This document shows, in pieces, positions 13,602 to 21,138 of a stretch of DNA of 32,914 nt. The stretch comes from Patescibacteria group bacterium (GTDB lineage: Bacteria; Patescibacteriota; Patescibacteriia; UBA10025; JAHIVO01). The stretch spans positions 160,785-193,698 of the forward strand of contig JAQULM010000001.1 of NCBI GenBank assembly GCA_028718605.1, given 5' to 3'. The stretch's first letter is position 1, and each line of letters starts with the position of its first letter. The notes below the pieces were generated by a model, which saw nothing but the letters and a program-made list of their open reading frames with translations, was not told the DNA's origin and did no database searches. Made by a program: the position numbers and the translations under genes.

Positions 13602-15884
13602 ATGCCACAGCTGTCACTTTCATTTGGCAAACTCGTCCTCTACGATCCCAGCAAGAGCAGATCGACGTGCAATATTTACGTTTCACGCCCATCCCCGGTC
13701 GAAGAACAAAACCTCGGGCGGCTTTTTTTATGCACCGAAATCAATTCGCGAAGCGGAGTAAATCTCGATATCGTCAGCGCAATCCAGGACGAACTGCAGT
13801 TAAGCTACTACGGCACCGATGATCTCAATATTGAAACTGCGTTTGAGAAAGCGCTTGAGCAAGTCAACCAGAAAATTGCTGACATGGTTGGTGACTACGA
13901 TACAAATTGGCTTGATAAACTCAATGCCGTTGCCCTGCTGGTGAGGGGAACCGCGTTGCATCTCAGTTCGATCGGTACAACATATGCATTCTTGATCCGC
14001 AACAATCGTATTACGAATATCGTCGAATCAGCGACACACGATGATCAGGCGACCCAACATGTTAACCCGTTGAAGGCATTTTCGAATATCATCAGCGGAA
14101 CACTCGAGCCTGATGATTCCGTTCTCGTATGCACGTCCTCAGTGCTCGATTACCTTTCCCAGGAAAAACTAAAGAGAACCGTCTCCGAGCAATCAGCTGA
14201 GCAATCAATGCATTCGATCGAAACGATACTGACGGCCGATGAAACGAACTCCGCGTTCAGCGCACTCACGATAAAACTTACGCCAGCCCCTGAAGCAACA
14301 GCGGAGGCGTCCCAGCCGGTTCTCGCGGCGACGCATGCCGCTCCCCTCCAAAGTGCCGCCCCATATTCTTCGATGGATAACCTGTTCCAAAAACAAGCCG
14401 ATACGTCGAATATCCTCTCGCCGTCTCTCATGCGGTACATACGCGATGTGTTCCAGCGAACATATTTTCGCGTAACTGATTTTATTAAATTAAAAGTACT
14501 GCGCCTCTCCCCACGCCGGGTGAAAATGGAGCAAGAACTGCGATACTACCGCCCCGCCTCCCAGCGTACAATGTCAGAACCGAGCACCCTCGGATCATTT
14601 TTTTCAGCGCTCCTTCGCGGGTTGCGATGGCTCGGGCGGGTTGTTGGCGCCGGCTTCCGCGCAGTCCTGAACCTCTTCAGAAAACGCCGGGAAATTATGG
14701 AGCAGGTTTCAGCAACTCCTGCAGTTGCATCCAAGAAAACAGCATCTCTGATAATCGCGATTAAACGGCTTCCACGTGTCAGTAAAATTATCCTTGCTGT
14801 CGCTGTCGTTGTCGCATTCCTCCTGGCGCAAAGCCTGTATTCAAGCATCCAGTCGAATGCGAATGAACAGGAACAAGTCGAATTCGAACGGCTGATCTCG
14901 GACATTTCCCAGAATATTTCTCGAGCTGAAGCGGATCTCTCGTACGGCAACGAGGATGGCGCTCGCGAGGAAATCGCACAAGCACAAGCTTCAATAAAAA
15001 CTATTACCGATGCTACCGATGAGTTCAATGGCACGATCGAAACATACACGCGCGACATCACTGCGCAGCTCGAAAAGCTTCGGCATGTCGTTGATATTCT
15101 GGCGCCGCGTGAAGTCGCGACGGTGAGCTCTCCCGACACACCAATTTCAGCGAGCGGATTAGCGCTACTCGGAAACGCCCTCTATACCATCGATCCGACA
15201 AGCAAAACAATCTTCCGCGCTGACATTGCGACAGGAACTACCGCAAGCTTCCGAGGAGAATCCGCGGACGGATCATTGCTCTATGGTATTCCGGTTACGA
15301 ACACAGCGATGCTTTTTCTCACGACAAAAAATCAGCTTGGTGAATTTAGCACAACGAATGAAAAATTCCAGACAGCGGCCTTCACGATGCCGAATCCTGA
15401 CGTCAACATCATGGGAATCGGTTCCTACGAAGGAAAACTATACCTTCTCGATATCAATGGCAACCAAATATACCGGTCAAATAAATCCGGCAACGCCTAT
15501 AGCAATCCGGTGGAATGGCTCAAAGATGATACCAATCTGCGTAATGCCGCGTCGATCGCGATCGATGGCTATATTTATATACTCTCAAAAGACGGCTCGC
15601 TTACCCGCCTATTCCGCGGAGCTCGGCAGGAATGGGCGCTTGCGCCGATCGATCCTGCGCTCGACAAAGCAGATGCAGTATGGACCAACGCGGAAATAAA
15701 TAATATTTATATTACCGATAATAACGGAAAACGGATTATTGAATTCACCAAAGACGGAAAACTTGTCAATCAGTACACGTCTCCCGCATTCAAGGATTTG
15801 CGCGGTGTCGCCGTTGACCAGAAAACGAAAAAGTTATACGTACTCAGTGACAATACGATTCTCGAAATAGACCTCATCCAATAA
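13602..15884 (+). CDS. Membrane protein: degenerate PP2C-like domain, membrane helix, beta-propeller
   Basis: This 760-residue protein has four parts. Residues about 1-215 resemble a PPM/PP2C fold (KLNAVALLVRGTALHLSSIGTTYAFLIRNNRI, then LEPDDSVLVCTSSVLDYLS), but the DGxGG metal-binding motif is absent (LFLCTEINS in its place), so phosphatase activity is unlikely. Residues 230-390 are a low-complexity and amphipathic linker. A single membrane helix spans about 394-412 (KIILAVAVVVAFLLAQSLY). An acidic helical segment of about 60 residues follows, then a beta-propeller-like domain (about 505-760) with repeated strands such as LYTIDPTSKTIFRADI and IYITDNNGKRIIEFTKDGK. The plan suggests a cytoplasmic sensor joined to an extracytoplasmic propeller. 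Function is unknown. The gene ends at a bidirectional terminator. Confidence 0.82.
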   Translation: MPQLSLSFGKLVLYDPSKSRSTCNIYVSRPSPVEEQNLGRLFLCTEINSRSGVNLDIVSAIQDELQLSYYGTDDLNIETAFEKALEQVNQKIADMVGDYDTNWLDKLNAVALLVRGTALHLSSIGTTYAFLIRNNRITNIVESATHDDQATQHVNPLKAFSNIISGTLEPDDSVLVCTSSVLDYLSQEKLKRTVSEQSAEQSMHSIETILTADETNSAFSALTIKLTPAPEATAEASQPVLAATHAAPLQSAAPYSSMDNLFQKQADTSNILSPSLMRYIRDVFQRTYFRVTDFIKLKVLRLSPRRVKMEQELRYYRPASQRTMSEPSTLGSFFSALLRGLRWLGRVVGAGFRAVLNLFRKRREIMEQVSATPAVASKKTASLIIAIKRLPRVSKIILAVAVVVAFLLAQSLYSSIQSNANEQEQVEFERLISDISQNISRAEADLSYGNEDGAREEIAQAQASIKTITDATDEFNGTIETYTRDITAQLEKLRHVVDILAPREVATVSSPDTPISASGLALLGNALYTIDPTSKTIFRADIATGTTASFRGESADGSLLYGIPVTNTAMLFLTTKNQLGEFSTTNEKFQTAAFTMPNPDVNIMGIGSYEGKLYLLDINGNQIYRSNKSGNAYSNPVEWLKDDTNLRNAASIAIDGYIYILSKDGSLTRLFRGARQEWALAPIDPALDKADAVWTNAEINNIYITDNNGKRIIEFTKDGKLVNQYTSPAFKDLRGVAVDQKTKKLYVLSDNTILEIDLIQ

Positions 15885-15918
15885 AAAACAGCTCCGGGGA
15901 TTCCCGAAGCCGTTTTTT
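15883..15918. terminator. Bidirectional terminator between the PP2C-like gene and rplL
   Basis: AAAAAAC pairs with GTTTTTT, then GCT with AGC and CGGG with CCCG around a GATT loop, with two single mismatches. A and T tracts on both sides make it work for both convergent transcripts. Confidence 0.9.
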
Positions 15919-15926
15919 GTAATCTA

Positions 15927-16343
15927 TTATTTCAATGCGACCGAGCCGCCAGCTGCTTCGATCTTTTTCTTCAGTTCTTCCGCTTCTTCCTTGCCGACTC
16001 CTTCTTTGATGACCTTCGGCGCACCGTCAACCAGATCCTTCGCATCCTTCAGTCCTTTCTGGGTTATCTCGCGCACAACTTTGATAACCGCTATCTTGTT
16101 TGAACCAGCGCCCGTGAGCTCAACGTTGAATGTTGATTGTTCATCCGCGCCAGCTGCTTCGCCTGCGCCAGCCGCTGTTGCAACCGCAACCGGTGCCTGG
16201 GCTGAGACGCCAAACTTCGCCTCGAGAACTTTCACGAGCTCCGCGAGCTCCATGACCGAAAGCTTCTCGATTTTTTCGACGAGGTCTTTGAATTTTTCCG
16301 GAACCTCGACCGGTTTCTCTTCCTTCTGTTGTTCGTCTGCCAT
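15927..16343 (-). CDS. rplL: 50S ribosomal protein L7/L12
   Basis: L7/L12 forms the ribosomal stalk that recruits translation factors. From the ATG at 16343 ([11 protein letters not shown]) it is 138 residues, with AAGGGAA upstream; the track start at 16403 adds an unlikely basic tail. An N-terminal dimerisation helix ([23 protein letters not shown]), an Ala/Gly-rich hinge and the C-terminal domain ([45 protein letters not shown]) are all present. It is slightly longer than E. coli L7/L12 because of a charged N-terminal extension. It follows rplJ by 40 bp in the usual order. Confidence 0.97.
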   Translation of the reverse strand: MADEQQKEEKPVEVPEKFKDLVEKIEKLSVMELAELVKVLEAKFGVSAQAPVAVATAAGAGEAAGADEQSTFNVELTGAGSNKIAVIKVVREITQKGLKDAKDLVDGAPKVIKEGVGKEEAEELKKKIEAAGGSVALK

Positions 16344-16383
16344 ACGATTATTCCCTTTTAAATTAATAGTAAATATGTTCCTG

Positions 16384-16908
16384 CTACGCTTTCTTTTCTT
16401 CAATCGCTTTCAATGCGTACACGAGGCTTCGGAGAGTACCGGACAGTACCTGTACAAATCCGCCGATTGGGTACTGGATGAGCCATACGACTTTTGCCGT
16501 AAGCTCTTGTTTGGACGGCAATGAGGCAAGCTGAGCCACTTCGGCTGCTGCCGCAAACCGGCCGCCGATAATGCCACCGATTAATTTCAGTGCCGGATGC
16601 TTCTTGGCGAAAATACTGAGTGTCTTCGCGGGGAGAACTTCGTCATCATACCCCGCTGCCATTCCAAGGCTGCCGGTCAGCTTATCAACATCCATGCCTT
16701 CAACGGGCGCATTTTTGAATGCAAGTTTCAGCAATGTTTTTTTGGCGACGGTATAATCAATCCCCGCCTCGCGAAGGTGGGACCTCATTTCATTCACTTC
16801 TTTCACGGTTAAACCATCAAAGTTCGTGAATACAACAGCGTTAGTCCTCTTCAGGCGGTCAGTGAGCATGGATAAGGCCTCCTTCTTCTGGGCTTTCGTT
16901 TTTGGCAT
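16384..16908 (-). CDS. rplJ: 50S ribosomal protein L10
   Basis: L10 is the base of the L7/L12 stalk on 23S rRNA. The 174-residue protein starts [15 protein letters not shown], and has [37 protein letters not shown], typical of bacterial L10, plus the C-terminal helix for L12 binding ([23 protein letters not shown]). It is expressed from its own promoter (17049-17076) through a leader that L10 can bind to regulate translation. Confidence 0.98.
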   Translation of the reverse strand: MPKTKAQKKEALSMLTDRLKRTNAVVFTNFDGLTVKEVNEMRSHLREAGIDYTVAKKTLLKLAFKNAPVEGMDVDKLTGSLGMAAGYDDEVLPAKTLSIFAKKHPALKLIGGIIGGRFAAAAEVAQLASLPSKQELTAKVVWLIQYPIGGFVQVLSGTLRSLVYALKAIEEKKA

Positions 16909-16945
16909 AGTAATAATTCGTGTTTAAAAAAAACTGCAGCGGAAT

Positions 16946-17030
16946 GCCACAGACACCATACACGGTTTGAACCGGTTCGCCTCGGCGGGAGATTAAGCCT
17001 ACACATGGGCAGGCGCCCGCTGTCTGTGGC
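16946..17030 (-). ncRNA. L10 leader, autoregulatory ribosomal protein leader
   Basis: On the minus strand GCCACAGACA (17021-17030) and TGTCTGTGGC (16946-16955) form a perfect 10-bp outer stem. Inside are the GCCTGC/GTAGGC hairpin, the conserved single-stranded TTAATCTCCCGCCGAGGCG stretch, and a small CGGTT/AACCG hairpin. This matches the known L10 leader that binds L10 (with L12) and reduces synthesis of rplJ-rplL. A run of eight T (16926-16933) follows about 12 nt past the outer stem, so attenuation is also possible. It lies 38 bp before the rplJ start. Confidence 0.88.
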
Positions 17031-17048
17031 AAAAATGATTGTACACAC

Positions 17049-17076
17049 AGTATACCAGCACGAAAAAACTTGTCAA
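17049..17076 (-). promoter_or_regulatory. Strong rplJ promoter, TTGACA-N16-TATACT with extended -10
   Basis: TTGACA (17071-17076) and TATACT (17049-17054) are 16 bp apart on the minus strand, with TGG directly before the -10. The expected start is near 17042, just before the L10 leader. Confidence 0.85.
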
Positions 17077-17086
17077 CTGCCAGCAT

Positions 17087-17779
17087 TTATGGGCAAACGA
17101 TCGTGCCGATAAATGACTTTCCCCGGAGAGCACGAGCGAGGTTCCCGATGCGTGTTCCATTCACGATGAGCACGGTGAGTTTGAACTTCTCAGCAAGCTT
17201 CGCAGCAACAGGGTCGAACGGGACATTTGCCCCTGGATCCCAATGGCTCCCGACAATACGCCGAAAAACAGGCCACGTGACTTGTGAGAGCGGTTTCGCA
17301 TTCCGAAACCGCCTCGGATCCCTGTCGTATACGTAGTCAATGTTCGTGAGATTGATAACGGTACGAGCTCCGTATGTTTTTGCCAGGAGGACGGCATCTT
17401 TGTCCGACGATGACCCAGGTACGAACCCGGCGCCGATTAAAATACGCTTTGCGGTCCGCACGCGTTCAGTCGGATTTGGCAGGACCCGCTCGTATGCGTA
17501 CTCACCAAACATCACTCGGACCAATTCAGCGTTGAGCTTCGTCGCCGCTATTCCGAGCCAGTCGAGATCTGCATTTGAAACGCGAGGGACGATGCCCCGT
17601 GCCGCAGCATTGTAGCGCCGGCAGACTTTTCCGCCACCGCAAACGACGACCACCCGATTGCCGCGCCGCACGTGCGACAACACAAATGCCCGCAAGTGCT
17701 TCAGCAGCCGAATATTGACTTCATTCGGTACGATGAGCGATCCGCCAAGTGAAAAAACAATTGTGCGTCCAATTCTCAT
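17087..17779 (-). CDS. pyrH: UMP kinase, archaeal-type amino acid kinase family
   Basis: UMP kinase phosphorylates UMP to UDP in pyrimidine nucleotide synthesis. The 230-residue protein has the amino-acid-kinase fold: FSLGGSLIVP (about 9-18), VVVVCGGGKVCRRY (about 43-56), LIGAGFVPGSSSDKDAVLLA (about 114-133) and NLTNIDYVYDRDPRRF. The short GGGK loop and the order of motifs match the archaeal PyrH subgroup more than the classic bacterial hexameric enzyme. It overlaps mltG by 4 bp (ATGA), so translation is probably coupled. The rplJ promoter begins right after its stop. Confidence 0.88.
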   Translation of the reverse strand: MRIGRTIVFSLGGSLIVPNEVNIRLLKHLRAFVLSHVRRGNRVVVVCGGGKVCRRYNAAARGIVPRVSNADLDWLGIAATKLNAELVRVMFGEYAYERVLPNPTERVRTAKRILIGAGFVPGSSSDKDAVLLAKTYGARTVINLTNIDYVYDRDPRRFRNAKPLSQVTWPVFRRIVGSHWDPGANVPFDPVAAKLAEKFKLTVLIVNGTRIGNLARALRGKSFIGTIVCP

Positions 17780-18801
17780 TGAAGGTATTTTTGTTTGTTC
17801 AGGAGATGCTCATCGTACGTTTTGCTGAAAACTGTCGTGCCGTCTGGTTTTGTCAGGAAGTACAAGTAATCAGTTTTTTCGGGATTCAGGGCTGCCTGGA
17901 TGGCATCGAGCGACGGATTGCAGATCGGGCCAGGCGGTAATCCGCGATTCTGATACGTGTTGTACGGATTATCAACTTCAGTATCATCACGTGACGGCTG
18001 GATCGTATTCTTCCCGGTTATATAATTTACCGTTGCGTCCGACTGCAATGGTATTCCTTGGTTCATGCGGGAATAAAATATCCCAGCAGCAATCTGGCGG
18101 TCCTCATATGAACGAACCTCCTTCTCCAAGATTGATGCGAGCGTAATTATCTGGAATACGCTCATATCGCCCGTACGAGCGGCATTATACATTTCAGCGG
18201 TGAACTTTACCTCCATGTTATCGAGCATTCGTTCGATAATATCAGCAGCTGTGGCATCCTTAAACACCCGATAACTGTCCGGGAAGAGATACCCCTCCAA
18301 CCCCATGCTCGACGGTTTGTCAGCGAGAACCGCGTACTGTTTTTCTGGGATCAATGTGCTTATATCGGTTTGTGCCGAAGCCGACAAAAACTCACTCTGA
18401 TTGACGATCCCCAGTGACTCAAGGTATACGGCGATTTCTTTCGCGGTCCAACCCTCGGTAATCTTTATCCATTCCTCCGGTGCCTGGGTATTGCTCGTCA
18501 GTACGCGAACGACGTCCCGCATGCTCATATCGCGTTCCAAGAGATAGTTTCCGGCAATAAACTTCGAACCGGATCTCTTCAAATATACGTATGCTTCGAA
18601 CCAAAATTGACTGCGTATATACCCCCCCTGTTCGAGCTGTGCAGCGATTTCCTTCACTCCAACCCCCGAGGGTATCATAAATAAAAGCTCGCCCTTGTCC
18701 TTCGACACAGGAATGTTAACCTGGTTCCAAAGGTAGAGAAAACCCAGCGCGGCTGCTGATAGTATGAGCAGGAAAATAATTAGCAATGCCTTTTTTATCA
18801 T
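17776..18801 (-). CDS. mltG: MltG, endolytic murein transglycosylase (YceG-like)
   Basis: MltG cuts nascent glycan strands at the membrane and is thought to set glycan length. The 341 residues begin with a membrane helix (about 4-25), then a LysM-like region (FMIPSGVGVKEIAAQLEQGGYI) and the YceG domain with LEGYLFPDSY (169-177), catalytic Glu226 in ASILEKEV, SDATVNY and the C-terminal NPYNTYQNRGLPPGPICNPS. All hallmark motifs are intact. The gene lies 6 bp after manC and overlaps pyrH by 4 bp. Confidence 0.96.
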   Translation of the reverse strand: MIKKALLIIFLLILSAAALGFLYLWNQVNIPVSKDKGELLFMIPSGVGVKEIAAQLEQGGYIRSQFWFEAYVYLKRSGSKFIAGNYLLERDMSMRDVVRVLTSNTQAPEEWIKITEGWTAKEIAVYLESLGIVNQSEFLSASAQTDISTLIPEKQYAVLADKPSSMGLEGYLFPDSYRVFKDATAADIIERMLDNMEVKFTAEMYNAARTGDMSVFQIITLASILEKEVRSYEDRQIAAGIFYSRMNQGIPLQSDATVNYITGKNTIQPSRDDTEVDNPYNTYQNRGLPPGPICNPSLDAIQAALNPEKTDYLYFLTKPDGTTVFSKTYDEHLLNKQKYLQ

Positions 18802-18807
18802 ATGAAA

Positions 18808-19884
18808 TTAAAGTAATGAGTTGAGCTTACGCCGTTTCAGTTCATCAACTATTTTCTTCACGTCTTGCGCGTGTTCCTTCGGGCAAACGAGCAAACAGTC
18901 TTCCATATCAATAATAATCATCCCGTGCAGCCCCGCCGTTGCGATAGTCCGGCCAGTATAACTATATATCAGATTGTCCTTGGAATCTATTGCTACGTGC
19001 TTGCCGCGAACAATATTTTCATCCGCAGTCTTCGCAAGAATATCCTTAACCGCGCGCCAGTGCCCGATATCCGCCCACCCGTACGCGGCTGGGATGACGA
19101 TAATTTTCCTTGTATGTTCCATGATACCATAATCAATCGATACGGGCTTCAAGCGTTTGAATTCACGCCGGATAACATGTTTTTCGGCCGGCGTTCCGAT
19201 TGCGCCCTGGATACGAATCAAAGCCTTGTAGTGCGCGGGCATATACTGTTCAAAAAGATGGAGCAGGTTATCAACGCGCCAGCAAAACATATTGGTATTC
19301 CACAGGTAATCCCATGATTTTACATACCGGAGAGCAGTCTTGAAGTCTGGTTTTTCAATAAAGCGTTGGCCATAAAAAATCTCATCATTGCCGATCTGGC
19401 GATACAATTTATTAATTTTAATATACCCATATCCTGTTTCCGGATACGTCGGGCGGATACCGACCAGCAATGTCTGGCGCGGATCATGGCGGATTGTCGC
19501 TTCGGCGAGCCGAATCAGGCGAATATATTCCCGCTCATTTTTCACGAAATGGTCAGACCCGACAGTCATCATGATTTCATGCGGATTGCGCTTCGCGATG
19601 GCTACCGCAGCGAGGCCGATTGCCGCGGCAGTGTCGCGCTTTATCGGTTCCAGGATAATATTTCGGGCAGGGACGTGCGGCAATTGGCGCCGGATTAATC
19701 CTGCCGAATTTTCATTTGCAGAAATAAAAATATCTTCGGCTTTAAATCCCCTGCGCTGCCGCGTGTACGTATTCTGCAGCAAGGTCTTGTTCCCGACAAA
19801 CGGTTGGATCTGCTTCGGATTCGTTTTTCGGGACACTGGCCATAACCTGGTTCCTCCTCCGCCGGCAAGAATGACTATCTTCAT
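18808..19884 (-). CDS. manC: Mannose-1-phosphate guanylyltransferase, monofunctional
   Basis: It makes GDP-mannose from mannose-1-phosphate and GTP, a precursor for exopolysaccharide, glycans or glycoproteins. The 358-residue protein has the nucleotidyltransferase start VILAGGGGTRLWPVSRKTNPKQ cut here to its core GGGGTRLWPVSR (8-19), then EPIKRDTAAAIGLAA (about 79-93), the GSDHF metal site (about 109-113) and FIEKPD. The C-terminal phosphomannose isomerase domain of bifunctional ManC is absent. It lies between pcm and mltG in one operon with gaps of 27 and 6 bp. Surface glycosylation of the large adhesin is a possible use, but this is speculation. Confidence 0.92.
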   Translation of the reverse strand: MKIVILAGGGGTRLWPVSRKTNPKQIQPFVGNKTLLQNTYTRQRRGFKAEDIFISANENSAGLIRRQLPHVPARNIILEPIKRDTAAAIGLAAVAIAKRNPHEIMMTVGSDHFVKNEREYIRLIRLAEATIRHDPRQTLLVGIRPTYPETGYGYIKINKLYRQIGNDEIFYGQRFIEKPDFKTALRYVKSWDYLWNTNMFCWRVDNLLHLFEQYMPAHYKALIRIQGAIGTPAEKHVIRREFKRLKPVSIDYGIMEHTRKIIVIPAAYGWADIGHWRAVKDILAKTADENIVRGKHVAIDSKDNLIYSYTGRTIATAGLHGMIIIDMEDCLLVCPKEHAQDVKKIVDELKRRKLNSLL

Positions 19885-19911
19885 AGAGCTCGCTTGAAAG
19901 TTACGTAGTGT

Positions 19912-20544
19912 TTATTCGCCCCATTCCTTGGGTACGAGCGGAACAAACTGAAACCCGGGGTGCCGCTCCTCCTTCAAATCAGTATCAGTAATTTTATCGA
20001 TGACAACCATGCTCTGCTCATATTTTCCGACGGGAATGACGAGACGGCCACCCACTTTCAGCTGATTAATGAATACGTCCGGAACGCCGATTTCCGCAGC
20101 TGCAGCGACAACAATCTTATCAAACGGTGCTGCCTTCCTGTATCCTTTAGTGCCGTCCGCACAAATAAACTGGACGTTTGAATAATGGTATGTTGAAACA
20201 TTTTTCTTGCCAAAGCGAAAAAGTTCGGGTATCCGCTCAATCGCATAGACAGTGCCCGCCGGCCCAGCGAGTTCAGCAAGAAGCGCGGTTTGCCAGCCGG
20301 ATCCCGAACCGACGTCCAAAATTCGTTCGCCAGCTTTTGGCTGCAGCAATTCCAACATGAATGCCACGGTAAGCGGCTGGGAAATTGTTTGCCCATGGCT
20401 TATCGGGAGCGGAATGTTCAGCGCTGCGTCTGCTTTCAGATTATCAGGGAGAAAATCCTTACGCTGAACTTTTCGAAACGCATTTATGATGCGCTCGGTT
20501 TTCAGGTATCCCTCCTTAATTAAATCGCCTATCAGCTGTTCCAT
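19912..20544 (-). CDS. pcm: Protein-L-isoaspartate O-methyltransferase
   Basis: Pcm repairs aged proteins by methylating isoaspartyl residues with S-adenosylmethionine. From the ATG at 20544 it has 210 residues, the usual size. The PCMT motifs are clear: RKDFLPDNLKADAALN, ISHGQTISQPLTVAFMLELL and the SAM site ILDVGSGSGWQTALLA. A GTG 6 bp upstream (20550, the track start) is an alternative. It is the first gene of the pcm-manC-mltG-pyrH operon, with an extended -10 (TGG-TATACT) at 20580-20588. Confidence 0.95.
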   Translation of the reverse strand: MEQLIGDLIKEGYLKTERIINAFRKVQRKDFLPDNLKADAALNIPLPISHGQTISQPLTVAFMLELLQPKAGERILDVGSGSGWQTALLAELAGPAGTVYAIERIPELFRFGKKNVSTYHYSNVQFICADGTKGYRKAAPFDKIVVAAAAEIGVPDVFINQLKVGGRLVIPVGKYEQSMVVIDKITDTDLKEERHPGFQFVPLVPKEWGE

Positions 20545-20555
20545 ATACACTATGA

Positions 20556-20783
20556 AGTGCGCCGTACATATCAGGTACTAGTATACCAGATTTTACCGTT
20601 TCTGAATACCCTAGGGATTTCTGCGGGAGAAACCACGCATGCCAGCGGTCGTGCGACTTCGCTTTCAAAAACGCAGCTGACGGTTGCCGCGACGCGAACC
20701 ATTATACGATCAAGGAAACCTACGCTGGCTACCGCACACTCTCGCTCTACGATATCATGAAAATTGTTGGATTCGAACAGTAG
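20556..20783 (+). pseudogene. 5'-truncated gene remnant, Cys-rich C-terminus followed by a terminator
   Basis: A frame open from 20556 to a TAG at 20781-20783 (75 codons) has no usable start codon near its beginning. It encodes a protein-like sequence ending DANHYTIKETYAGYRTLSLY and IMKIVGFEQ, with four Cys (CGRNHACQRSC and GCRDANHY). A good plus-strand terminator follows 50 bp later (20833-20861). I infer the tail of a deleted gene; the family was not recognised. The 67-residue track ORF (20557-20760) is in another frame and reads as low-quality sequence. The stretch also contains the pcm promoter on the opposite strand. Confidence 0.5.
20580..20588 (-). promoter_or_regulatory. Extended -10 (TGG-TATACT) of the pcm operon
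   Basis: This is the same nonamer TGGTATACT as in the rplJ promoter, placed about 36 bp before the pcm start codon. No good -35 is seen. Confidence 0.5.
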
Positions 20784-20832
20784 CCAAAATCTCTGCCAAA
20801 CCTCGTTTCATCTGATAGTAAGCGATAGAAAA

Positions 20833-20861
20833 AGAGGGCTCAACCACTCGTTGGGCTCTCT
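20833..20861 (+). terminator. Intrinsic terminator
   Basis: AGAGGGCTCAAC pairs with GTTGGGCTCTCT (12 bp, two wobble pairs) around a CACTC loop, then TTATTAAC. It ends the plus-strand remnant and insulates the pilus operon. Confidence 0.8.
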
Positions 20862-20942
20862 TTATTAACTTTGAATTCCCGACAAACTCGCCGCAACGCG
20901 AATCCAACTTTCGATCAATCATTCAATGAAGTCCATTGCCCC

Positions 20943-20971
20943 TTGACAATATTCTACGTTCTCATTAAGAT
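20943..20971 (+). promoter_or_regulatory. Pilus operon promoter, TTGACA-N17-TAAGAT
   Basis: A perfect -35 (20943-20948) and TAAGAT (20966-20971) are 17 bp apart, giving a leader of about 160 nt before pilB. The leader contains GGTATACC (near 21077) and the inverted words GTAC/GTAC around 21112-21127. I see no gene in 20862-21138. Confidence 0.75.
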
Positions 20972-21138
20972 GTCGTGATATTTAAAGGCGAATCCAGTAG
21001 GATTCTATGTTTTCACTTCCTATTTATATGTGTATAAATTGTGATTTACTTTTTCTTCAACATTCAGCCTCTTTATGGTATACCGTATGCACATAAAAGA
21101 GGGAGTTTTGTGTACTTTTTAAGGTACAAATCATCATT

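Noticed and set aside
13565-13822. 85-residue ORF starting at TATACTATG
   Set aside because: It is out of frame with the PP2C-like gene, starts upstream of the predicted start of transcription, and has no family features.
20764-20785. tRNA-like GGATTCGAACA sequence
   Set aside because: No acceptor, D or anticodon stem can be built around it; it is inside the open frame of the remnant.
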